NCBI GenBank assembly: GCA_937876195.1
Contig: CALEIK010000035.1
Coordinates: 1-64,000, forward strand
Direction: 5' to 3'
Origin: an uncultured Flavobacteriales bacterium
GTDB taxonomy: Bacteria; Bacteroidota; Bacteroidia; Flavobacteriales_D; Crocinitomicaceae
DNA length: 64,000 nt
Part shown: positions 17,933-26,400 of the stretch, one piece after another
How positions within the stretch are numbered: the first letter of the stretch is position 1
How the letters are laid out: every line of letters begins with the position of its first letter
The notes under the pieces: generated by a model
What the model was told of the DNA's origin: nothing
The model's database searches: none
Seen by the model: only the letters and a program-made list of their open reading frames with translations
Position numbers and translations under genes: made by a program

Positions 17933-18991
17933 ATGAAAGACAACTTTCAGTCGGACGACAACAAAGAACAGGTAGAGAAATCGAAGAAAAACTTGGCGTA
18001 TGTGGGTATGCTCAGTGTAGCGATGCTGTTTGCAGGGTTAACCTCCGGTTACATTGTTTCAATGGGTGATTCTTTTTGGTTGAAAATTGGTTTACCGACG
18101 CCTTTTTGGATCAGTACAGGAATCATTATTGCCAGCAGTATTGTGTTTCAATTGGCAGTTTATTTTTCCAAAAAGGGAAATAGCAGCGCGGTGAAGACTT
18201 CTATTTCGTTGGTACTTGTGCTAGGGCTAAGCTTTATCTATTTTCAGTTTAAAGGCTATGGCGAATTGGTCGACAGTGGAATTCACGCTTCTTCCAACCA
18301 CATTATTGTTACCGATGGAAAGTATGGAGATTATTTTGAAGTCAAATACAAAGGAGACTTTATTGAAATCAATGGAAACGACTTTTTACTGAAGGGTAAA
18401 AAGATGAATGCAGATCAGTTGGCGGCGTATCAAAAATTCATGTCACAGTTTTTAGTGCTCAAAGAGAACCAGCCGTTCAAAGTGGATCAATACGGAAAGG
18501 ATTTTATGCTGTACTTTCAAAATACACCATTGAATGTTAAGGATGGCGCTTTGCACACTGAAGATGGGGAACCGTTGAAATTTTTGGACAATGCACGATT
18601 GAGAGATTTAGCAGTGAATGTGCGTGATCTGCGTGGTGATTTTTTCGCGAAGGGAACACTTGGGAAGGATTTCCACATATACTACAAAGGAAAGAAATTG
18701 ACCTACAAGGATAGACAACTCCAATTGGATGGTAAAAAGCTTGACAGTTATTTGCAGGTAAAATCAATGTCTTCTGCGGACACGGCATCTTCTTACTTAT
18801 ACATCATAACTTTTGTCCATTTGCTCCATATTCTTGTAACTCTAATTTTTGTAATTAAGCTTGTAATTCGCTCATTTACAGGAAGTATTAATCAGGAAAA
18901 TAACATAGCAATTCGGGTCGGATCAATTTTCTGGCACTTTTTGGGTGTTTTGTGGATCTATTTATTACTTTTTTTACTTTTTATTCATTAA
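17933..18991 (+). CDS. Heme-copper oxidase subunit III with a large repeat-containing insertion
   Basis: The ends of this 352-residue protein match subunit III: AYVGMLSVAMLFAGLTSGYIVS (about 22-43) with two more spans to residue 107, then FVHLLHILVTLIF (about 294-306) and WHFLGVLWIYLLLFLLF (334-350). Between them, where relatives have a short loop, is a hydrophilic insertion of ~170 residues (about 117-286). It holds three related segments of ~28 residues (130-158, 187-215, 243-270) sharing a [K/D]DF/YxxYxK pattern and an ending like L(D)GKKL. Topology places the insertion on one side of the membrane, probably periplasmic. It starts 2 nt after ctaB. Confidence 0.85.
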   Translation: MKDNFQSDDNKEQVEKSKKNLAYVGMLSVAMLFAGLTSGYIVSMGDSFWLKIGLPTPFWISTGIIIASSIVFQLAVYFSKKGNSSAVKTSISLVLVLGLSFIYFQFKGYGELVDSGIHASSNHIIVTDGKYGDYFEVKYKGDFIEINGNDFLLKGKKMNADQLAAYQKFMSQFLVLKENQPFKVDQYGKDFMLYFQNTPLNVKDGALHTEDGEPLKFLDNARLRDLAVNVRDLRGDFFAKGTLGKDFHIYYKGKKLTYKDRQLQLDGKKLDSYLQVKSMSSADTASSYLYIITFVHLLHILVTLIFVIKLVIRSFTGSINQENNIAIRVGSIFWHFLGVLWIYLLLFLLFIH

Positions 18992-19015
18992 ACTTGCAAA
19001 TAAAATTTTTTACAA

Positions 19016-20041
19016 ATGGCTGGACACGCTACTAAAGAAATTGATGCTAAAACACTTTGGGGAGGAAAAATTTCTCCGTTTAGCACAAGCTACGGAAAGT
19101 TATACATGTGGTTCTTCCTTGTCTCTGATGCATTGACTTTTGGGGGATTGCTGGTATCTTACGGATTTACGAGACACGATTATTTGGGTTCTTGGCCGAT
19201 TGGTGAAGAAACGTTTAACTCGATGCCTTTCTTAGGTCATGGGTACCCACTTTTATATGTGGCGTTAATGACATTTATTCTGATTGTATCGTCGGTAACA
19301 ATGGTTTTGGCCGTTGAAGCTGGACATAGAATGGATAAAAAAGGTGTTATCAAGTGGATGATCGCTACCATTATTGGTGGATTTTTCTTCGTTGGATCTC
19401 AAGCTTGGGAGTGGTCTCACTTTATTCACGGTTCTGAATTCGGAAAAGTAGAATTGGCAGATGGTTCTCTAGCGATTGTGAAAGGTCATTTCGGTGAAAT
19501 TGAAAATTTCAGTGTCGTAGAAGCTGGAAGTCACCACAAAAAAGGCGAAGTGATTACCGAAGACTTAATGCACGCTTATCAGCATGCTGTTGAGCTTGGA
19601 CACATTGAAAATGGATACATTCATTTGCACGATGGTTCTAAAGCGAAAATTGCGAAAAAGGCGAATGATCACATGAAGTTGGTTGTGAAAGAAAAGGGTG
19701 GAAAGTACGCAATTGGTAAAGTGATAGAAGGAGAGGAAGCAACAGCGATGTACGAGGGGATTATCAACTCTGGAGAAGCAGGACGTGTTATTTATGGCGC
19801 GAACCTTCAACAAAACGAGTACGGACCTCAACAATACGGACAATTCTTTTTCTTTATTACAGGATTCCACGGATTCCACGTATTTTCAGGAGTTGTCATC
19901 AATATTTTGATTTTATTTGGTGTGCTGAGAGGAGTTTACCACAAACGAGGACACTATGAGATGGTAGAAAAAACCGGTCTTTATTGGCACTTTGTCGATT
20001 TGGTATGGGTCTTCGTATTTACGTTCTTCTACTTGGTTTAA
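19016..20041 (+). CDS. Cytochrome c oxidase subunit III
   Basis: This 341-residue membrane protein is the second subunit III-type gene in the operon. It keeps the family's SQAWEWSHFI with conserved Glu132, the GQFFFFITGFHGFHVFSG segment (275-292), and WHFVDLVWVFVFTFFYL at the end. A hydrophilic insertion of ~130 residues (about 139-273) separates two spans. Insertions here occur in other flavobacterial subunit III proteins, but this one has about ten histidines, including GSHHKKG and GYIHLHDG. Subunit III supports proton uptake and stability of the oxidase; the catalytic subunits I and II are outside the window. Confidence 0.92.
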   Translation: MAGHATKEIDAKTLWGGKISPFSTSYGKLYMWFFLVSDALTFGGLLVSYGFTRHDYLGSWPIGEETFNSMPFLGHGYPLLYVALMTFILIVSSVTMVLAVEAGHRMDKKGVIKWMIATIIGGFFFVGSQAWEWSHFIHGSEFGKVELADGSLAIVKGHFGEIENFSVVEAGSHHKKGEVITEDLMHAYQHAVELGHIENGYIHLHDGSKAKIAKKANDHMKLVVKEKGGKYAIGKVIEGEEATAMYEGIINSGEAGRVIYGANLQQNEYGPQQYGQFFFFITGFHGFHVFSGVVINILILFGVLRGVYHKRGHYEMVEKTGLYWHFVDLVWVFVFTFFYLV

Positions 20042-20066
20042 TTAAAAATTTTCAAACGCATCTATT

Positions 20067-20435
20067 ATGGAAAGAGACGATATTATAGAATATTCTTTAG
20101 ACGCACATCATAGCGAAGAAACAGGAGTTAAAATTCGTAAGAAAATTATTTTTGTTACGGTGTTGCTTACTGTAATTACGATTGTTGAAGTTGCATTAGG
20201 AGCAATGATTAAACAAGATTCTGCCGCTTGGCCAATTATTAAATGGTCATTTATTGTAATGACACTAATAAAAGCTGGGTACATTGTATTGGTATTTATG
20301 CACCTTGGTGACGAAAGAAAAGCAATGAAGTACAGCATCTTAGTTCCGTATTTTATTTTTATTATTTACCTAATATTTATTCTCCTTGTAGAAGGAACCG
20401 CCGTTGCTGACGCTTTAAGAACGTACGGTAGTTAA
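20067..20435 (+). CDS. Cytochrome c oxidase subunit IV family protein
   Basis: The 122-residue protein has a short polar N-terminus and three hydrophobic segments (about 28-47, 55-77 and 90-112), the layout of prokaryotic subunit IV (CyoD/COX4-like). The segment ITIVEVALGAMIK and the HLGDERKAMKYSI loop fit that family. It probably stabilises the oxidase complex in the inner membrane. It lies 25 nt after subunit III and 10 nt before the SCO-like gene. Confidence 0.88.
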   Translation: MERDDIIEYSLDAHHSEETGVKIRKKIIFVTVLLTVITIVEVALGAMIKQDSAAWPIIKWSFIVMTLIKAGYIVLVFMHLGDERKAMKYSILVPYFIFIIYLIFILLVEGTAVADALRTYGS

Positions 20436-20445
20436 TTAGATTAAT

Positions 20446-21123
20446 ATGGCTGTAAAAAGTACTGCCGGACGAACAAAAAAATGGCTCGCGTTATTTATTT
20501 TGTTTGGTCCGGCTTTTATTTTAGTGTTTATTGCAACAAGAGGTTGTAATCACAAGTTCATGGAGCTGGATGACTATGGAAAGGTAGTGGATTATACTTT
20601 TGTTGACGCCAATGGTGTGAAACGCACTTCGAATGATTTCAATGACAAAGTTGTCCTCATCAATACGCTGCAACCAAGCTGTCCCGACAGTTGTGCTATT
20701 TCTTTTTGGCACTTGGATCAGTTGATTTATCAGCATGTCCGCAAAAACAAGAAGAAACTAGGCTCGGTTCGTATAATTTCCTTTGTTACTGACGGCGAGG
20801 GCAACCCACTTAAAGATTTATCTTCAGTGAATGATATGCTTTACGATAACGTCGAAGGATACGATCCAGAAATATGGTTTTTGGCTTCGGGTGATCCGAA
20901 AAGTATTTTTGACATGCGCCACAATGGAGAAACACTGACCCAAACAGGGGACGAGTATTTTGGTGGAGTAGCGTATCAGGAATTGCAATTGTTGGTGGAC
21001 ACGAAAAACCATTTGAGAATGGTGTTGAAAGGAAATTCTGAGGGAATGGTTCGTCGGATGAAAGAACACATTGCCCTGCTAAGAAAACAATACGATAAGC
21101 AAAAGGCAGATGAAAACAAGTAA
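20446..21123 (+). CDS. SCO1/SenC-like membrane-anchored thioredoxin-fold protein lacking the metal-binding histidine
   Basis: The 225-residue product has one N-terminal membrane anchor (about 13-31) and a periplasmic thioredoxin-like domain. A CPDSC motif (Cys79, Cys83) matches the CxxxC copper site of SCO proteins. Aligning its VAYQELQLLVD segment with GHTDYFALVD of the next gene puts tyrosine where SCO proteins have the copper-ligand histidine. It may therefore act as a thiol reductant or chaperone rather than a copper donor; that is inference. The last 14 nt overlap the next gene, suggesting coupled translation. Confidence 0.85.
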   Translation: MAVKSTAGRTKKWLALFILFGPAFILVFIATRGCNHKFMELDDYGKVVDYTFVDANGVKRTSNDFNDKVVLINTLQPSCPDSCAISFWHLDQLIYQHVRKNKKKLGSVRIISFVTDGEGNPLKDLSSVNDMLYDNVEGYDPEIWFLASGDPKSIFDMRHNGETLTQTGDEYFGGVAYQELQLLVDTKNHLRMVLKGNSEGMVRRMKEHIALLRKQYDKQKADENK

Positions 21124-21778
21124 TATTTTTTTAGTTGGATTGATCGTTTTCGGCATCGCTGCATGCTCGGATAATGCACCCGAAGAACGCGTATTGCCGA
21201 TTTTGGGAGAGCGTGATGTGGAGTATAGAATGGTGGATGGAAAAGAAGTTGCAGACACTATTTACCACGTTGTTCTTGAGTTTTCATACATAAATCAGGA
21301 TTCAGTCTTGGTTAAGTCATCTGAGTTGAAAGGAAAAGTATGGATTGCAGACTTCTTTTTTACACATTGTCCAACGATTTGTCCGCCAATGACTTCTCAA
21401 ATGAAGCGATTGAATGATGAAACCCAAGATTTGGCGTCGAAAGTGCAGTTTTTGAGCTTTTCAATTGACCCAAAAAGAGATACACCCAATCGCCTTAGAG
21501 AGTACATTGGAATGTATGAAATCACAGCCAAGAACTGGCACTTTTTTACAGGTGATGAGGACGAAACACATTTGTTGGCGAAGGAATTTTTTAATGGAGC
21601 CGAAAGAGACGAGGAAGCCGATGGTGGTTTCGGTCACACGGATTACTTCGCACTCGTTGATACAAAAGGACATGTGCGAGGAATCTACCGAGGAACTGAC
21701 GTGGCACAAGTAGATTCACTACAAAACGATTTACGTAAATTATTAGAGCATGAGTACAACTTTACAGGATCCAAGTAA
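21110..21778 (+). CDS. SCO family copper chaperone lipoprotein
   Basis: SCO proteins deliver copper to the CuA site of cytochrome oxidase subunit II. This 222-residue protein has a lipoprotein signal with lipobox cysteine at Cys19 (GIAAC). It has the full copper site: CPTIC (Cys87, Cys91) and His176 in GHTDYFALVD. The FSIDPKRDTP segment is also typical. It overlaps the histidine-less paralog upstream by 14 nt and the DUF420 gene downstream by 29 nt, so the three are almost surely expressed together. Confidence 0.94.
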   Translation: MKTSNIFLVGLIVFGIAACSDNAPEERVLPILGERDVEYRMVDGKEVADTIYHVVLEFSYINQDSVLVKSSELKGKVWIADFFFTHCPTICPPMTSQMKRLNDETQDLASKVQFLSFSIDPKRDTPNRLREYIGMYEITAKNWHFFTGDEDETHLLAKEFFNGAERDEEADGGFGHTDYFALVDTKGHVRGIYRGTDVAQVDSLQNDLRKLLEHEYNFTGSK

Positions 21779-22283
21779 ACTCAAGAAAGCCAAAATTGCA
21801 ATTTATGCACTTTCGGTTGTCGTTCCATTGGTCGTAGCGGTACTTTTTGGTGTGAAGATAGAGGGCGTGGATTTGTCGTTCTTACCTGCTATTTATGCAA
21901 CCATTAATGGCATTACAGCAGTTACTCTGATTGCCGCTTTGATAGCCATTAAGAGAAAGAACAAATCATTGCATAGAGCGTTAATTCGTTTCGCCTTGTT
22001 ACTATCATTGTTGTTCTTGGCACTGTATGTTGCCTACCACATGACTTCAGATCCAACCGAGTACCTAGGAGATTATGCAACCGTTTACTATGTAATTCTG
22101 ATTTCACACATTATTTTAAGCGTAGCCGTTATTCCAATTGTGCTCTTCACGTATCTTTTTGCGTGGCAAGGTAACTTTGAGCGCCATAAGAAATGGACAC
22201 GATTCGCATGGCCAATTTGGTTTTATGTGGCGACAACAGGTGTTGTTGTTTACTGGATGATTTCTCCGTTCTACGGAAAATAG
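21750..22283 (+). CDS. DUF420 family membrane protein
   Basis: This 177-residue protein has five hydrophobic spans and the DUF420 signature: YATINGITAVTLIAALIAIK, LHRALIRFA and AYHMTSDPTEYLG. The family is found with heme-copper oxidase assembly genes (related to CtaM-type proteins), and a role in oxidase maturation is suspected. It overlaps the SCO gene by 29 nt and is the last gene of the operon. Its stop is only 3 nt from that of the convergent lipoprotein gene. Confidence 0.9.
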   Translation: MSTTLQDPSKLKKAKIAIYALSVVVPLVVAVLFGVKIEGVDLSFLPAIYATINGITAVTLIAALIAIKRKNKSLHRALIRFALLLSLLFLALYVAYHMTSDPTEYLGDYATVYYVILISHIILSVAVIPIVLFTYLFAWQGNFERHKKWTRFAWPIWFYVATTGVVVYWMISPFYGK

Positions 22284-22286
22284 AAT

Positions 22287-23303
22287 TTATTTGTACTGAT
22301 TAAAATCAAACTCTTGAATGGTAATCGGTGGAGCCTGACCATCTTGTCCACGCATGCCTGTAAGACCATTCCGCCCAATTTGACCTTTAAATCCTGCCAG
22401 TTGACCTTCTAGTGCTTTTCCAGGTAATCCAGGCTTACCCATTGCACCAAACTGTCCTGCATTTCCAGCGGACATGTTAAAGGCTATCTTGTTTTCTAAC
22501 TCAGCGGCATTTGAATGTAAAAAAAGAACGATTGAACCAGCATTTCCACCGTTTCCACCATTTCCACCATTTCCAGCGTTCCCTCCATTTCCAGGTGCTT
22601 TTGATTTATCGCCATCAATGACTCCGTCTTTTCCATTGCTGCCATCAGCACCACTTCCTCCTTTTCCTCCATCACCGCCAGAGAGATCAAATAGAATCTT
22701 TCCAGGCTCCCTGCTTATAAACCGCCATTCAACTTTGGTGTGAATGTTCTGTGCGTAAATGTAATAGTCAGCGCCTTCTTTCCAAATATAAGCGATGTAA
22801 TCACCTGCAGAACCACCGTGCTCGCCGTCAGTTCCGTGTTCACCATGTTTACCGTCTCTAAACACAATTGGACTGCTCCGGTCTTTTTGATTCTCTCCGT
22901 TCTCACCATCTTTTCCACTTCCATCCACGCGTAAATCTCCTCGAAAGTTGAGTTGAATGGAATCAGAAAAAGCAATCACATCCTCTTTATTTACGTAGGT
23001 ATAAGAAAGACGAATGTAGTGGTCATCAAAACTGGAAGGGTGTTTTACAATATTAAAATTTTTACCGAATTGCACTACATCGTTAGAAGTAACAGTCAAA
23101 TGGCGATTATTGGTAAGATCAATTTCCTCACCATCTGTTGTAATCGCTTTGATTTTTCCTTCAAATTTTCCACCATAATTCAATGGTAAAACAGGATTAT
23201 GCTCTAAATAGATGGTTCTAATTGTCGCTACATCAATCTTTTTTGTCGATCCACATGAACTTAGCAATAGTCCAAGGAGAATAATGGCGGATAGTTTTCT
23301 CAC
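22287..23303 (-). CDS. Collagen-like, glycine-rich lipoprotein
   Basis: The 338-residue product has a lipoprotein signal (lipobox cysteine Cys17 in LLSSCGST). Residues 20-125 are beta-rich and non-repetitive. Three glycine-rich blocks follow: about 130-168, 208-257 (GGN/GNA-type triplets) and 280-326, the last with true G-X-Y triplets such as GKPGLPGKA and GLTGMRGQDG. A compact segment (168-205) splits the first two blocks. The triplets suggest a collagen-like rod anchored in the outer membrane, with unknown role. The start is a GTG at 23303, chosen because the signal peptide begins there. Confidence 0.82.
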   Translation of the reverse strand: MRKLSAIILLGLLLSSCGSTKKIDVATIRTIYLEHNPVLPLNYGGKFEGKIKAITTDGEEIDLTNNRHLTVTSNDVVQFGKNFNIVKHPSSFDDHYIRLSYTYVNKEDVIAFSDSIQLNFRGDLRVDGSGKDGENGENQKDRSSPIVFRDGKHGEHGTDGEHGGSAGDYIAYIWKEGADYYIYAQNIHTKVEWRFISREPGKILFDLSGGDGGKGGSGADGSNGKDGVIDGDKSKAPGNGGNAGNGGNGGNGGNAGSIVLFLHSNAAELENKIAFNMSAGNAGQFGAMGKPGLPGKALEGQLAGFKGQIGRNGLTGMRGQDGQAPPITIQEFDFNQYK

Positions 23304-23370
23304 ACTACTTGTTTTTGATAAAATTAAAAAATATTTCCACGTCTAGTATTCAATCAATTTTTAGTGGTAT

Positions 23371-23395
23371 AAAAAAAGCCCCGATAAACGGGGCT
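23371..23395 (-). terminator. Terminator of the giant adhesin gene
   Basis: Read on the minus strand, a 7-bp GC-rich stem (23389-23395 with 23377-23383, 5-nt loop) is followed by a run of T. It lies 18 nt past the stop of the adhesin gene and before the lipoprotein gene on the same strand. Confidence 0.88.
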
Positions 23396-23412
23396 CCTTC
23401 TATGTTTTATTA

Positions 23413-26400
23413 TTATCGTCTTATGACTTTCGTTGAGTAAATATCTGTTTCACTTGAAACATTGACGAAGTATACTCCAGCACCTTCTCTTGATAAGTCA
23501 ATGTCGAACGAACCTCCATTCAGCAATGAACGATGTTCACGATACACCAAGCGACCAGTCACATCTATGATGTTCACCTGGATACTGCCTGAATAACTCG
23601 CAAGACTGATGGAGAATTCTCCATTGTTTGGATTCGGTGCAACAATTACTCCCATTGGGTTTTCAAGTTCATTAATGCTCACCTGACTTCCTACAAATAC
23701 ATCTGTTGTAAATGTACAACCATTGGCATCAGTTACAGTCACTGTGTACGTAGCATTACCCGCAAGACCTGTTAGATCTTGATCTGTTGAACCATTGCTC
23801 CAGCTATAGCTGTATGGTGGAGTTCCACCTCCAACAGATAGATCAATAGATCCATCGTTGCCTAGTGTAGCATCGGTAGAGATACCAACTGCCCATAAAT
23901 CTGCTGGACCGCTGATAGTTGCCGTAATCAATTCTGCACAACCATTCGCATCAACAACTGTTACTGAAACCATTCCTGGTACACCAGTGGTTAAATCCTC
24001 AGGATCGTCGAAGTCACCAGAACCATCGGTACTCCAATCATATTGATAGGGCGCAGTACCACCTGTGACAGTAATAAGTACTTGTCCATCCGCATCACCA
24101 AAACACACCAGGTCTATCACTTGATCGATTGTAATCACAGGTGATCCTGTTTGTGTTAATGTTACCGAAGCGTTGTCTTGACAACCATTCGCGTCTTGTA
24201 CCAAAATAGTGTACGTGCCAGGTCCTAATCCTGTGAAGTTTGCGCTAGATGTCCATGTCGTACCTCCGTCAATACTGTATTGATATCCACCACCTCCACC
24301 AGTTGCACCGAGGGAAATTGTTCCATTTGTATTATCACACGAAGCATCAGATGAAGACAGCACGTTTAATGTTGGCATACCAGCATCTACGAGCACTACC
24401 GTTGTGTTATCCGTACATCCATTCGCATCTTGAATAACAACGTTATACGTTCCTGCTGCAAGACCGTTGAAAGTACCCGAGCCTTGGAATGTAACTCCGT
24501 TGTCGATGCTATACTGAATAGCTCCAGAACCACCAGTTGATCCTATGACAATACTTCCATTGATTGCACCACAACTTGGGTTGGTTGGAGTTGTTCCCGA
24601 AATAACTGGAGCTCCTGGATCCGTTAGGGTGAGTATTGAAGCTGTCTGACAACCATTCGCATCTTGAATTACAACATCGTAAACCCCAGCGGAAAGTCCA
24701 CTAAACGTTCCCGATGCTTGGAATGTAACTCCATTGTCAATGCTGTACTCAAGCGGGCCAGTCCCACCACTTGCTGTAATTGTAATTGATCCATTGGTGT
24801 TTCCACATGTTGGATCTGCACCAATTATTGAAACAATCGACGGACCGGCGGTATTCACAAGAATCTCCACTGCAGTCGTTTGGCATCCATTTGCGTCTTC
24901 AACAACGATGTTGTAAGTTCCAGCCCCAAGTCCGGTAAACACACTTGACGCTTGGAAAGTAGCTCCATTGTCAATGCTGTACTCAAGCGGGCCAGTCCCA
25001 CCACTTGCAGTAATTGTAATATCACCATTTGTTGCTCCACACGTTGGATCGTTGGCAGTAATCGTTGTAATTGTCGGAGAAGCTGCATTCGTCAATGTTA
25101 CCGTTTGAAATGCTTGACAACCATTTGCGTCCTCGATTACAACATCATACGATCCTGCGGCGAGTCCAGAGAAATTCGTTCCTCCTTGGAAAGTAACTCC
25201 ATTATCAATACTGTATTGAATAGCTCCAGTTCCGCCTGTTGCTGTAATGTCAATCATACCATTTGAAAGACCACATGTTGGGTCTGTCGGAACCACTCCA
25301 GTAATTGTCGGCGCACCAACATCAACTAAAGTGATGATTGAAGCAGTTTGACATCCGATTGCATCTTCTACGACGATGTCATAAACTCCAGCTGTTAAAC
25401 CGGTGAACACATTACTCGCTTGGAACGTAACACCATTATCAATACTATATTGAAGAGCACCAGTTCCACCAGTCGCAGTAATTGTTATTTGACCATTTGC
25501 CGCACCGCAGCTTGGGTCGATAGCTGATATTCCTGTGATTGTTGCTCCTGCACTATTTGATAGCGTCTCGATACTTGTTGCTGGACAACCTGATCCGTCA
25601 GTGACAACAACATTGTACGAGCCTGCCGTTAAGCCAGAGAAATTCGTTCCTCCTTGGAAGGTAACCCCATTGTCAATACTGTATTGATAACCAGCTCCTG
25701 ATCCTCCAGCAGCTCCAACAATATCAATTTGACCGTTTGCGTTACCACATGTTTCATCAGTTAATGAAGTAGAATAGGTCACAGCGGTTGGTTCAACAAT
25801 GCTGTAATTCATTACAGCGGAACAACCGGCTCCTGCATTGTCAATTACCGTTAGGGTATAAGTGTCTGCGCAAAGACCGTTTACGGTTGCATTATTTCCT
25901 CCAACGGCTCCACTTGTGGCACCTACCCATGAGTATTGATAAGGCAACGTACCACCTGTAACTGTTGCCGTTAATTGTCCGTTGCAATCACCATTACAAA
26001 TCAATGAAATATCCTCAACAATTCCAGTAATTGACGGACCACCTGTACCATTTACTGTTTCAGTTCCTGTAACCTGACATCCGTTTGCGTCTTCTACTAC
26101 AATGTTGTAGTTTCCAACGACAAGTCCTGGAAAGATTCCTGAACCTTGGAAAGTAACGCCATTGTCGATACTATAGCTGTAAGGTGCTCCTGCGCCAGAA
26201 AGACCTGTTAGTTCAATTTCTCCGTCGGACAACCCACATGTTTCATCAATAATCACTGCGGAATAACTAACAGCTGGGGGATCAACCAATGTCTCTACCT
26301 GAGTCGCTTGACAGCCACCAGCATCTTCCACCACAATGTTATATACACCTGCGCCTAAGCCCGTGAATACTCCTCCAGCTTGGAAAGTAACTCCGTTATC

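Noticed and set aside
22474..22743. Plus-strand Pro/Phe-rich frame opposite the collagen-like gene
   Set aside because: The composition is the mirror of glycine codons in the lipoprotein gene.
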